Shown here: positions 1 to 8,814 of the stretch, one piece after another
How positions within the stretch are numbered: position 1 is the first letter of the stretch
Layout of the letters: each line of letters opens with the position of its first letter
Source: an uncultured Porphyromonadaceae bacterium
Lineage (GTDB): Bacteria; Bacteroidota; Bacteroidia; Bacteroidales; Muribaculaceae
DNA: 12,298 nucleotides
Reading direction: 5' to 3'
Assembly (NCBI GenBank): GCA_947176355.1
Contig: CAMWQY010000050.1
Coordinates: 1-12,298, forward strand
Translations under genes and position numbers: made by a program
Notes under the pieces: model-generated
What the model saw: only the letters and a program-made list of their open reading frames with translations
Databases searched by the model: none
What the model was told of the DNA's origin: nothing

Positions 1-875
1 CGATAGTCGCTGTGAGGGTTGCGGTCTCGCCTTCGGTCAGGCTAAGCTTGGTGTTACTCAGGGTGATGCGTGTTACCTCATATATCTTGGCAGCGACTGT
101 CACTTTACATGTCGCAGTCTTGCCATTGGCAGATGCAGCAGTGATGGTGGCGGTACCAGCCTTGACAGCAGTGACTACTCCCTTGTCAGATACAGTAGCT
201 ATGGAAGCATCTGAAGAAGTCCAAGTGACGGTCTTGTCAGTGGCATTCTCCGGAGCGATGGTTGCAGAAAGATTTGCAGTGTCACCCTCTGTCATGTTCA
301 GTTCTGTCTTGCTGAGAGTGATGCCTGTCACATCGATCACCTTGGCAGCGACTGTCACCTTACATGTTGCGGTCTTGCCATTTGAGGAAGCAACGGTGAT
401 AGTGGCAGTGCCGGCCTTGACGGCAGTAACTACACCCTTGTCTGAAACGGTAGCTACGGAAGCGTCAGATGAAGTCCAAGTCACTGACTTGTCAGTGGCA
501 TTCTCAGGAGCTATGGTAGCTGTCAGGTTTGCAGTGTCGCCCTCTGTCAAGCTCAGCTCAGTCTTGCTGATTGTCACAGACTCAACAGAGATGATATTTG
601 CAGCAACTGTCACTGTGCAGGTGGCAGTCTTGCCATTGGCTGATGTAGCCGTGATTGTGGCGGTACCAGCTTTGACAGCAGTGACTACACCCTTGTCAGA
701 TACAGAAGCTACAGAAGCATCGGATGAAGTCCAAGTGACGGTCTTGTCGGTTGCATTCTCAGGAGCGATAGTCGCTGTGAGGGTTGCGGTCTCGCCTTCG
801 GTCAGGCTAAGCTTGGTGTTGCTCATGGTGATTCCGGTTACCTCATATATCTTGGCAGCGACTGTCACCTTACAT
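1..875 (-). repeat. 765-bp higher-order duplication of three Big_2 units
   Basis: Bases 1 to about 110 closely match bases 766 to about 875, with only a few mismatches: gatagtcgctgtgagggttg occurs at 2 and 767. This offset is three 255-bp units. The linker order shows the same three-domain block: IISVES, IYEVTG, IYEVTG in the older block (about 600-1366), and IISVES, VIDVTG, IYEVTR in the newer one (1-600). This indicates duplication of a three-domain block, not only single-unit expansion. The newer block is cut by the window edge. Confidence 0.8.
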
Positions 876-2625
876 GTCGCGGTCTTGCCATTGGCAGATG
901 CAGCAGTGATGGTAGCAGTTCCAGCCTTGACAGCTGTAACGACACCATCTGCAGATACTGTAGCAACGGCTTCATCAGATGAAGTCCAAGTGACTGTCTT
1001 GTCAGTGGCATTTTCCGGAGCAATAGTAGCAGTCAGGTTTGCAGTGTCCCCCTCTGTCATGCTCAGCTCAGTCTTGCTGAGTGTTATGCCTGTAACTTCA
1101 TATATCTTTGCAGCGACAGTAACCTTACAAGTAGCGGTCTTGCCGTTTGAAGAAGCGACTGTGATAGTAGCAGTGCCAGCTTTGACTGCAGTAACAACAC
1201 CCTCTTCAGATACATAAGAAACCGAGGAATCAGAAGAAGTCCAGGTCAATGACTTGTCAGTGGCATTTTCAGGAGCTACGGAAGCTGTGAGAGTAGCAGA
1301 GTCTCCCTCGGTCAGACTAAGCTCCGTATTGCTGATTTCAATAGATTCAACAGAAATTATATTTGCAGCAACTGTCACTGTACAGTCAGCCGTCTTGCCA
1401 TTTGCAGATGTAGCAGTGATAGTGGCAGTGCCTGCCTTGACAGCTGTCACCTCGCCATCTTCCGATACAGAAGCTACTGTAGTATCCGATGAAGTCCATG
1501 TCACAGTCTTGTCAGTAGCATCCTCAGGAGCGATAGTAGCAGATAGAGTGGCGGTCTCTCCTTCAGTCAGGCTGAGTGAAGGAGTGCTAAGTGTCACGCT
1601 TGTAACCGGAGTCGGAACGACAGTTACCTTGCAAGTGGCTTTTACATTTCCGCAAGTAGCAGTGATGGTAGCCTCTCCGAGAGCGACAGCAATTATCTTA
1701 CCATTTGCATCGACAGTAGCAACCGACGTATTGCTTGAAGACCATGTCACAGTCTTGTCGGTAGTATTCTCTGGGAGGACAGTAGCAGTCAGAGTAGTAG
1801 CCTCACCAACCTTGAGTTCAGCAGATGATTCGCTCAATTCAATTTCCGCGGCTTCAATAATCTTGGCAGCAACAGTCACTGTACAGGTTGCAGTCTTGCC
1901 GTTGGAAGAAGCCACGGTAATGATTGCAGAACCAGCCTTGACGGCAGTCACTTCACCATTCGCTGAAACAGTAATGACCGACTCATCAGATGAAGTCCAT
2001 GTCATTGACTTATCAGTGGCATTATCCGGAGCGATAGTGGCAGCAAGTGTAGCCTTGTCCCCTTCAGTGAGGCTAAGTTCAGCCTTGCTGATTGCAATGG
2101 ATTCAACTGATATGATATTGGCAGCGACAGTCACTGTGCAAGTCGCAATTTTTCCGTTGGAGGCTGTTGCAGTGATAGTCGCAGTTCCAGACTTTACAGC
2201 AGTCACCTCTCCATTTGCAGAAACAGTAACGACTGACTCATCAGAAGATGACCAAATGACTGATTGGTCAGTAGCATCCGCAGGAGCAATTGTAGCAGTT
2301 AGCGTAGCTGTATCTCCTTCAGTAAGACTAAGAGAAGGACTGTTTAGGGTTATGCTTTCTACTGGTGTCGGAAGCACTGTTACCTTACATGTGGCAGTTA
2401 CTCCGGAACCATCTATAGCAGCTGCTATAACAGTAGAGGTACCTATAGCAATCGCTTTAATAAGCCCTGTGTCGCTTACCGTTGCTATGGAGGGATCCGT
2501 ACTACTCCATTCTAATTCTTTTGTCGATGCATAGTTTGGTAATACTTCATTAGAAATTTGAATTGTTTCGCCAGCGTGCAATTCGACAGACGATTGATCT
2601 AAAATAATGCTCTCGACATAAGCTC
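1..2625 (-). repeat. Tandem Big_2-encoding repeats, 255-bp unit
   Basis: About 10.3 tandem copies of an Ig-like domain unit lie inside the minus-strand gene. The junction motif read on the plus strand (cagcgac or cagcaac) recurs at 91, 346, 601, 856, 1111 and 1366, exactly 255 bp (85 codons) apart. The next junctions are about 1867 and 2122, so two of the inner units there are shorter by 9 bp in total. The copies nearest base 1 are most alike at DNA level and those nearest 2600 are most diverged, so the array appears to have grown at its C-terminal end. The interdomain linkers come in types (IISVES, IYEVTG, PVTSVT). Confidence 0.93.
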
Positions 2626-3520
2626 TTTCTGTTGTAACCGAAGTCGTAGAGTTTGGTACGATGTATTCCTTGGCATTAGCCATTGTGAAACGCTGATCTT
2701 TCAACTCTATATTACAAGAAGCAGCAACATCATTAGTCGCAGTAAGCTGCAAATTAACCAATGCCCCGGAATTCCCGGAAAACGGGATATTGCTTGTAGA
2801 CATACAAACCAATCTCAAATGACCATCTTCAATAAATTTCAACGAAATCGTATGGTCTAAACCACGACTAGTAAGAGAAGGTGAATTTGGAGTTATTTCC
2901 AACCCCTTGGGGAGATATATGTCGGTTTGGAAAGCAGTGAAAGAAGTTTCATTGTCAAGAATCAAAGATACTTCCTTAGGCTCGCCTACTGCAATTTTAA
3001 AATCCGGTATATAGAAATTATTGTCATGTACTGGACTGATCGCAATCGAAGAATTAGGCAGAATGACATCATTATTAGATGCATCCGTAAAAAATGCTTC
3101 TGTTATGGTCACATCTCCTCCAGCAAAATCTTCCGCAGCCTTTACTTCCAAATAAAGTAAGACTCCCGAGTCCCCGGAAATTGGAGTTCGATTTGTAGAA
3201 AAAGCTCCTACCTTCAACGCATTATCGGAGAGTAGATTGCTCACCAACACGAAGCTTGAGTCAGTACGGTCTGCCAATTTTAAATTAGCCTTATCATTGA
3301 CCAAAACAATCTGCAGCCCTTCTGGAAGATTGATTTCTGCTTGAAAACCGTAAAATACTTGAGAATTATCCAGACAAAATGCAAGCATTTTGGATTCTCC
3401 GGGTTCTATATTTGTAGACTGAGCATAAAAGCTATCTGCAGCCCAGACGGCGTGTAATGCTCCTATGAGCATTGCTAACGCCACAATCAACCGACATGAA
3501 ATATTATTTCTCATCTTCAT
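1..3520 (-). CDS. Exported cohesin-like/Big_2 tandem-repeat surface protein, partial (C-terminus beyond base 1)
   Basis: The minus frame is open from ATG 3520 through base 2, giving 1173 codons without a stop, so the gene continues past the window edge. Residues 1-27 form a signal peptide: basic start, hydrophobic core, cleavage near HAVWA/AD. Two cohesin-like beta-sandwich domains follow (about 35-165 and 165-296), with matching motifs GFQAEINLPEGL / AFQTDIYLPKGL and SGDSGVLLYLEV / SGNSGALVNLQL. From about residue 300 there are ten complete and one partial Big_2 (bacterial Ig-like) domains of about 85 residues, each with a WTSSD core and a TAVKAGTATIT-type strand. The start is 5 bases after the stop of the dockerin/LRR gene, so the two are almost certainly co-transcribed. 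A second in-frame ATG lies at 3514. Known Big_2 and cohesin-like domains act as stalks or in protein binding, so a surface adhesin or scaffold role is inferred. Anchoring cannot be seen because the C-terminus is missing. Confidence 0.9.
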   Translation of the reverse strand, partial: MKMRNNISCRLIVALAMLIGALHAVWAADSFYAQSTNIEPGESKMLAFCLDNSQVFYGFQAEINLPEGLQIVLVNDKANLKLADRTDSSFVLVSNLLSDNALKVGAFSTNRTPISGDSGVLLYLEVKAAEDFAGGDVTITEAFFTDASNNDVILPNSSIAISPVHDNNFYIPDFKIAVGEPKEVSLILDNETSFTAFQTDIYLPKGLEITPNSPSLTSRGLDHTISLKFIEDGHLRLVCMSTSNIPFSGNSGALVNLQLTATNDVAASCNIELKDQRFTMANAKEYIVPNSTTSVTTERAYVESIILDQSSVELHAGETIQISNEVLPNYASTKELEWSSTDPSIATVSDTGLIKAIAIGTSTVIAAAIDGSGVTATCKVTVLPTPVESITLNSPSLSLTEGDTATLTATIAPADATDQSVIWSSSDESVVTVSANGEVTAVKSGTATITATASNGKIATCTVTVAANIISVESIAISKAELSLTEGDKATLAATIAPDNATDKSMTWTSSDESVITVSANGEVTAVKAGSAIITVASSNGKTATCTVTVAAKIIEAAEIELSESSAELKVGEATTLTATVLPENTTDKTVTWSSSNTSVATVDANGKIIAVALGEATITATCGNVKATCKVTVVPTPVTSVTLSTPSLSLTEGETATLSATIAPEDATDKTVTWTSSDTTVASVSEDGEVTAVKAGTATITATSANGKTADCTVTVAANIISVESIEISNTELSLTEGDSATLTASVAPENATDKSLTWTSSDSSVSYVSEEGVVTAVKAGTATITVASSNGKTATCKVTVAAKIYEVTGITLSKTELSMTEGDTANLTATIAPENATDKTVTWTSSDEAVATVSADGVVTAVKAGTATITAASANGKTATCKVTVAAKIYEVTGITMSNTKLSLTEGETATLTATIAPENATDKTVTWTSSDASVASVSDKGVVTAVKAGTATITATSANGKTATCTVTVAANIISVESVTISKTELSLTEGDTANLTATIAPENATDKSVTWTSSDASVATVSDKGVVTAVKAGTATITVASSNGKTATCKVTVAAKVIDVTGITLSKTELNMTEGDTANLSATIAPENATDKTVTWTSSDASIATVSDKGVVTAVKAGTATITAASANGKTATCKVTVAAKIYEVTRITLSNTKLSLTEGETATLTATI

Positions 3521-3525
3521 ATCTA

Positions 3526-6500
3526 TTATTTAACGATGATTTTTGACGACTTTTCACCAACAATAACTACATACACGCCCTTGACTAAATATACTGTTTC
3601 TGCATTACTCAGAGCTTTGAAACTATATGCCTTAGCACCGTCGGCAGTAAATATGTTTATGCTGCGCCCTTCTGCGTTGTAAACGTTCAATCCATATTCA
3701 GAAGCGATTATGCTGATAGTTCCGTAACTATCAATATCATCCACTCCGGTAGATTCATTTTTAATATTTACTTTTGATGGAAGTAAATATTCATTGGAAT
3801 TTTTGTCGACGGCTAAAATGTTGCATAACGAAATGTCTATTTTATTTGAGCAATTTGACTTGGCAAAAACTTTCAGAATTGCCTCATCATTGTCAGCAAA
3901 TGTTCTATTATCAAAATTGAATAGTGCTATGCGAACAGAATTGTCGTCAATCATACGATACATAAGCGAATGACCAAGTTTTGCACGAGGACCTATTTCA
4001 ACCTTTTCGATAGTCATGCCTTCTGATAATGACATATCTGCTTGTAGAGCCACATATTCTGAGGCATTGACAAGTTTAAGATCGAAGACAATATCGTTAT
4101 CGGAACTACGATAAATATTTTCCGCGAGAAGATAATCAAATGCAGATTCTATTGATTTTCTACCAATTCTACGAGCGACCATGCCATTCGAAGGGTTGAT
4201 CTGATTGAGTACTATTTCAATTGTACCGGTAGCATCTGAAAGTGTAATATTATTGTCTTCATTTACGTCAGCAACTTCAAAATAGAAGTATTCCACTTCA
4301 TTTCCAACCGCATAATTTGCAGTATTTATAGCATCGGCAACAGTAACTTCATCGTTTCCGTTAGAGTCTCCCTTAAGTAAAGGCAACACAGTTAAATCAA
4401 AGGTGCAAGCAATATTGGATCCATCTACTGCGGTAGCTGTAATGGCTACATGACCTGGGGATATCGCTGAGACAACACCACATGAATCAACTTTAGCTAT
4501 TGCATCATCCGAGCTGCTCCATGTTACATGTCTGTTTGTAGCAGTTGCAGGTAGTATATCAACATTGAGTTTCAAGTCTTTTCCGTTCTTTAAAATATTA
4601 GTATCTGCATCAATGGTGATAGATTCTATTAATGAAGGAGAAAAGTTTATGAGACTCTTCGCCATTTGTCCGGTTTTTGCAAAAGCTGCAATGGTAACTT
4701 TTTCATTTTTACTAATCTTAATCTTAAACGATCTTTTTGTCATATCTACCAATCCATTGTTCTGATCTGCATCAGTTTCCAATAAAGGTTCTTCCACAAT
4801 TTCGGCAACCGCAGGATTAGATGATAGAATCTTAATTTCATTAAGATTAAAATCTCCATTCGAACGAAGAGTCAATGTAATTGTATCTCCAGAGGTGGCA
4901 TTTAAATATTTATCTTCAAATTCGATTTCAAATTTATTTGAAGTCCAATTAAAATTCTCCCAAATTTCTGAAGACAAATAAGTCGAAGAAGACGGAATAT
5001 GAAGCTTACTGAAATTAAAAATTTCATCGTCAAATGCCCCGATATTCAAGGCGGGTGGTGTCTGCGAACGTACATATATTGAAGCTATATCGCCACAATT
5101 ATGAAAAGCTAATGACTGAATTCTTTCGACGCCAGCTCCAATATCAAGTATATTAAGAGAACTACATTCCGAGATTAAATTCTTATAAATTGTTGTAATC
5201 CCATCGCCAATATATACATTTTTAAGATTGGGACAGTTTGAGAATTTGAAATTATCAATACGATTGACTCTGTCAGTAATCCAGATATTCTCCAAATTAG
5301 ATTTATTAATCAATAATTCAGTGGCTTCAACGCAATGCAAATTTCTTCCTATTTGCAAATTTTTAAGATTATCGGAAGGGATTGTGCCCTTGATGTCGAG
5401 CAAATCTTTTCCGTCTAATATATAAATATTTTGAAGAGAAGTACAATAATCGAAATCAGAATATTGTAATATGCTTACCAACGAACCAATATACAGATTT
5501 CTAAGAGTCTCACATGTTTTAAAGGGATGGTCACTTTGATAATAATATTTGTCAAAAATGAAGTCTCTTCCCAAATATAACGTTTCAATTGGAGATTCTC
5601 CAAAAACATTGAATCCATAGTGAAACTCTAATATTTCAGCACAATCTTCAATTATAACAGTTTTAAGATTTTCACATTTCGCAAATGACCCAGCCCCGAT
5701 AAGTGTGACTTGTGGTCCAATCTTAAGATATTCAAGATATTCATTGGCTGAGAATGGCATAGCGTCATATTCATAATTTTTATTTATAAAATTATGCCCC
5801 AAATAAATGCTTTGGATACTTGTCTCTTTAAAAGCAAATGCTCCAATCGTCACATCTTGGTTTCCCTCCTCAATTATAAGGTGTTTTAAATTTTTACATC
5901 TTTCAAATGCGTGATTTCCAATATATACTACGTTACCTCCTATTTTCAAAGAATCACAGTTCTCTAATGTTGAATCATAGAAAGCATAAGCTCCAATATA
6001 CTCTAAATTTTTGTCGGAAATCAAATTATTGACATTTATAAGATTACATTTGGCTAACGCATAATTCCCAATCTTTTTAAAAGATTTTAAATTTTGCGCA
6101 TCCAGTTCACTTTCAATGCCGGCATAAAATATGGTCTGATCATCGTAAATGATATCGTTTTCAAATATTGGGTTTGTTGTATCATATTGAATTGATAATC
6201 CTGAAGGAAACGGATTTTGTTTATTGCAAGAAGGATATGCTGCCTTGATTATCCCATTACATCCATTGAATGGATAATAACTACTATAAACAATACATTT
6301 GGGAGGAATAATAAAACTACTCAATTTGGAGCAATTTTCAAAGGCATAATTTCCTAACCAGTTCAAATCGCCATTAAAGGGTAAGTCAATATATTCCAGA
6401 TTGATGCAATCTCCAAATGCATGATCCCCTATCGATTGGATAGATTTTGGAATTTTGATACTTTTAAGAGCAGTACATCCGAGAAATGTCTCTTCTTCAA

Positions 6501-8289
6501 TTTTTGTAAGCGAATTGGAGAGATAAATTTGTTGCAAAGATGAGCAATTTCTGAAAGCGCGGTTTCCTATCTGTGATACCATATCCCCCATGTTAACATT
6601 CTTTAATGATGTACATCCTCTGAATGCCCACGCTTCAATAGTTTCTACAGTAGGTGGTAACTCAATTTCACGAATACTTGAACATCCGTAGAAGCAAGCT
6701 CCAGCTATCAGTTTTAAATTTGTGCCCAAATTAATCTCTTCCAAATTCTCGCAATCCGAAAAAGCTTCGCTTTGAATGGTCTCGATAGAATTTGGCAAAA
6801 TAATATTTTTTAGGCCTGTACATTCCTTGAAGGCTGATGAGCCTATTGTTGACAGCGATGTGGCATCAGAAAAATCCACTTCAGTCAAGTCATAACAACC
6901 ATAGAAAGCTTCTTCTTCTATTTGTTGTAATGTAGAAGGTAAGTGTATTTTTTGTAAAGGGATTATGTGAGCATAGTCTTTCAAGAATGCCCATTTTGCA
7001 ATTCTTGTAATCGGATATTCATATCCTTCATAAAAAATTGTTTCCGGGATAACATAATTAGTAAGCTCATAAATTCCAGATGGAGGCCTTTCCAGATAGG
7101 CTTCTTTCGTCGGAAAATCATGCAAACTGAAATAAAGGCCATTGACCGAAATAATATTATCAGTCACGGTAACCAAAACATCTATTTCCCAATCGCCATA
7201 CGATGCCCTAATAGTGGCATTGCCAACAGAATAGGCTGTAACTAAACCATCAACTACATTAGCCACTTCAGTGTCACCGCTACTCCAAACAATATCTTCA
7301 CCCGGGACTTTTTCTTCTCCATTATTTACGATTAGTAAAATAGATTCTCCCTTTCTCAATGACAAACTATTATAGTTAATTGAAAGAGGATATTCTGGAA
7401 AAGAAATTTGTTCGGATTCTGAAATAATAGAAGTGAATCTTGACCATTCTGAATTTGCAATATACTTTTCCTTACAACCAAAAGGTACGATTATGGAATT
7501 AATGATGGCACCATTAAAAGCATCATCGATTATCGATGGTGGATCGCAAGCATTAATTTTCAATTCTTTTATTCTTGTACATCCGGCAAAGGCTTTAGAC
7601 TCTATCAAATTAATGGTTTTGGGCAGTTCAATTTTTTCTGTCATCCATGGAACAAAATATAACACACTTGCATTTTGATTAAATATAAGACCCAGCGAAT
7701 CTGGGATACAATCTTTAGGATATGCCACTTCTATATCTGCCACAAAAGCCCTGTTTCCTTCCGGATATGCTCCCTTCTTGATGTCACATCCTGAGAAAGG
7801 TGAATGACATTCATTGTTTGGCGAAACCACAACGCTATTCAAAGCCGTACATCCCTTAAACGCAAACATCCCGACGTATTCCACATTGTTCGGAATTACA
7901 ACTGATTTTAATTTGGTACATCCGGCAAACCCATTGTCCTCAATACGCTTGATAGTCCATGGAATAGATACAGATGAAATATCGCTGCTTAGACTCCAAA
8001 TTACGGTTACATCTCCTCCTATGTATTTATTTGGATATTGATCGGAATACTGATCTACGCCGAAGTGGTAATATGGAACATCCAAATGACCATTAAGTAA
8101 CGTACCCTCACCTGATTTTACACTAACATTCCATGTATCAATAGCTGTTACGTTTTGTTCAAATTCAAGATGTTCAGGTTGAGTATATTGAGCATATACA
8201 TCATAATTTAGAACTACTACGCACAATGTAAATAAGATTCTGAAGTATTTCAAATAATTCCTATTTGATCTTGAAACGTGATTATCCAT
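3526..8289 (-). CDS. BspA-like LRR protein with Big_2, dockerin, cohesin-like and type IX sorting domains
   Basis: This is a complete 1587-residue exported protein. Residues 1-33 form a signal peptide ending VYA/Q. A first BspA-type LRR_5 block spans about 110-287 and closes with a VPFGCKEKY...W..F cap. A Big_2-like domain (about 298-375, core WSSGDTEVANV) follows. A long second block of about two dozen LRR_5 repeats (about 414-1113; pattern I..I...AF.GC..L..I.LP) ends with a similar cap. A beta-rich region (1115-1220), a second Big_2 domain (1222-1303, WSSSDDAIAKV) and a type I dockerin (about 1304-1365) come next. The dockerin has two calcium loops, DSNGNDEVTVAD and DVNEDNNITLSD, with Asn in place of Asp at position 5 of the first. 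A cohesin-like domain (about 1380-1508, ALQADMSLSEGM) and a type IX (Por) sorting domain (about 1514-1587, ending KGVYVVIVGEKSSKIIVK) complete it. It should be exported through the outer membrane and attached at the surface. BspA-like proteins bind host or matrix proteins, and that role here is inference. The gene is noticeably AT-richer than rpoN. Confidence 0.93.
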   Translation of the reverse strand: MDNHVSRSNRNYLKYFRILFTLCVVVLNYDVYAQYTQPEHLEFEQNVTAIDTWNVSVKSGEGTLLNGHLDVPYYHFGVDQYSDQYPNKYIGGDVTVIWSLSSDISSVSIPWTIKRIEDNGFAGCTKLKSVVIPNNVEYVGMFAFKGCTALNSVVVSPNNECHSPFSGCDIKKGAYPEGNRAFVADIEVAYPKDCIPDSLGLIFNQNASVLYFVPWMTEKIELPKTINLIESKAFAGCTRIKELKINACDPPSIIDDAFNGAIINSIIVPFGCKEKYIANSEWSRFTSIISESEQISFPEYPLSINYNSLSLRKGESILLIVNNGEEKVPGEDIVWSSGDTEVANVVDGLVTAYSVGNATIRASYGDWEIDVLVTVTDNIISVNGLYFSLHDFPTKEAYLERPPSGIYELTNYVIPETIFYEGYEYPITRIAKWAFLKDYAHIIPLQKIHLPSTLQQIEEEAFYGCYDLTEVDFSDATSLSTIGSSAFKECTGLKNIILPNSIETIQSEAFSDCENLEEINLGTNLKLIAGACFYGCSSIREIELPPTVETIEAWAFRGCTSLKNVNMGDMVSQIGNRAFRNCSSLQQIYLSNSLTKIEEETFLGCTALKSIKIPKSIQSIGDHAFGDCINLEYIDLPFNGDLNWLGNYAFENCSKLSSFIIPPKCIVYSSYYPFNGCNGIIKAAYPSCNKQNPFPSGLSIQYDTTNPIFENDIIYDDQTIFYAGIESELDAQNLKSFKKIGNYALAKCNLINVNNLISDKNLEYIGAYAFYDSTLENCDSLKIGGNVVYIGNHAFERCKNLKHLIIEEGNQDVTIGAFAFKETSIQSIYLGHNFINKNYEYDAMPFSANEYLEYLKIGPQVTLIGAGSFAKCENLKTVIIEDCAEILEFHYGFNVFGESPIETLYLGRDFIFDKYYYQSDHPFKTCETLRNLYIGSLVSILQYSDFDYCTSLQNIYILDGKDLLDIKGTIPSDNLKNLQIGRNLHCVEATELLINKSNLENIWITDRVNRIDNFKFSNCPNLKNVYIGDGITTIYKNLISECSSLNILDIGAGVERIQSLAFHNCGDIASIYVRSQTPPALNIGAFDDEIFNFSKLHIPSSSTYLSSEIWENFNWTSNKFEIEFEDKYLNATSGDTITLTLRSNGDFNLNEIKILSSNPAVAEIVEEPLLETDADQNNGLVDMTKRSFKIKISKNEKVTIAAFAKTGQMAKSLINFSPSLIESITIDADTNILKNGKDLKLNVDILPATATNRHVTWSSSDDAIAKVDSCGVVSAISPGHVAITATAVDGSNIACTFDLTVLPLLKGDSNGNDEVTVADAINTANYAVGNEVEYFYFEVADVNEDNNITLSDATGTIEIVLNQINPSNGMVARRIGRKSIESAFDYLLAENIYRSSDNDIVFDLKLVNASEYVALQADMSLSEGMTIEKVEIGPRAKLGHSLMYRMIDDNSVRIALFNFDNRTFADNDEAILKVFAKSNCSNKIDISLCNILAVDKNSNEYLLPSKVNIKNESTGVDDIDSYGTISIIASEYGLNVYNAEGRSINIFTADGAKAYSFKALSNAETVYLVKGVYVVIVGEKSSKIIVK

Positions 8290-8339
8290 TTAAGATATAT
8301 AATTAGATGTTAATAACTATATTACAATACTATTCTAAT

Positions 8340-8347
8340 CAAAAATA
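8340..8347 (-). promoter_or_regulatory. Possible -7 promoter box for the LRR/dockerin operon
   Basis: Read on the minus strand this is TATTTTTG, a match to TAnnTTTG, placed 50 bases before the ATG at 8289. The -33 position carries only TATG (8369-8372, spacing 21) instead of TTTG, so the match is half. It would let the operon be transcribed independently of the RNA gene that terminates just upstream at about 8420. Confidence 0.35.
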
Positions 8348-8419
8348 ATCCTATTGATATTTCTATGTCATATTCACTTCTTTACCTTCTGGCTCACAAA
8401 GTTGGCATTAGTTATAAAT

Positions 8420-8516
8420 AAAAAAGCGTGAGAGCCTGTACTCTGTTGTCCGTCCCACAACTCGAGGCCCTGGAATTGCCCATTGGAGTTGAACGGACAA
8501 CGCAGAAGCCTCACGC
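8420..8516 (-). terminator. Intrinsic terminator forming the 3' end of the RNA gene
   Basis: On the minus strand GCGTGAG (8510-8516) pairs with CTCACGC (8426-8432), which is followed directly by six Us (8425-8420), an A and more Us. The hairpin is extended: inside it GTTGTCCGT/ACGGACAAC (8493-8501 with 8445-8453, 9 bp) and AACTC/GAGTT (8486-8490 with 8459-8463) also pair. A large internal loop separates these from the basal 7-bp helix. It is too elaborate for a plain terminator, so it is probably also a functional domain of the RNA. Confidence 0.75.
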
Positions 8517-8765
8517 AGGTTTATGTATGGCAACACTGCGACTGACGCTCACGCGCCGCCACAGCGGAATGCATACATCCCTAATAGGCATCTACCGTTG
8601 TCTCATTCCTGACTCCAATTCGAAATTTTCCAGGTTTCAAGTTGTCAAGAAAGAGCGTCAAGTAAACGCTTTTGTAATATGTATTTACGGTTGCATTCAA
8701 AGATGCACCGCCTCGGATTCCCGCCCGTTTGCCCCCTTACAGAGGCTTCCGCTCAGAAATCTATG
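8420..8765 (-). ncRNA. Structured non-coding RNA, about 345 nt, family not assigned
   Basis: The unit is bounded by a near-perfect Bacteroidota promoter at one end (8770-8800, start near 8765) and a GC hairpin plus U-tract at the other (8420-8516), and no protein frame fits the minus strand. Several helices can be read. CGGT-GCAT pairs with ATGC-ACCG with one bulged base (8688-8710). AGCGT pairs with ACGCT over a 7-nt loop (8654-8670). A 7-bp helix joins 8523-8529 to 8572-8578 and encloses a CCGC/GCGG tetraloop hairpin (8556-8567). A long terminal rod lies at 8426-8516. There is no tRNA-like end (against tmRNA) and no GAGGAAAGTCC-type core (against RNase P RNA). A 6S-like or lineage-specific regulatory RNA is possible but unproven. 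It ends about 130 bases before the LRR gene on the same strand, so an extended leader role for read-through transcripts is an alternative. Confidence 0.66.
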
Positions 8766-8769
8766 TTTG

Positions 8770-8800
8770 CAAAGTTAAATAAAATTCTTTATTCTGCAAA
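8770..8800 (-). promoter_or_regulatory. Bacteroidota promoter for the structured RNA
   Basis: Minus-strand TTTG (8797-8800), a 19-bp spacer, then TAACTTTG (8770-8777) fully match the Bacteroidota -33/-7 consensus. The predicted start is about 8762-8766. No open reading frame follows in this direction, which supports a stable RNA gene. Confidence 0.75.
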
Positions 8801-8814
8801 ATTTTTTACATTTC

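Noticed and set aside
12..2534. Two long plus-strand open frames (12-1217 and 1254-2534) rich in Val/Ala
   Set aside because: They are antisense shadows of the Big_2 repeats. The minus frame encodes recognisable domains with a signal peptide, and the plus frames simply repeat with the same 255-bp period.
8420..8765. tmRNA or RNase P RNA
   Set aside because: There is no tRNA-like acceptor end or tag reading frame, and no conserved RNase P core motif could be found in the transcript.
8428..8778. Plus-strand 116-codon open frame in the intergenic region
   Set aside because: It lies antisense to the structured RNA, starts inside the terminator hairpin, has no promoter or recognisable domain, and its Arg/Leu/Cys-rich composition looks non-coding. 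Databases may carry it as a spurious protein.
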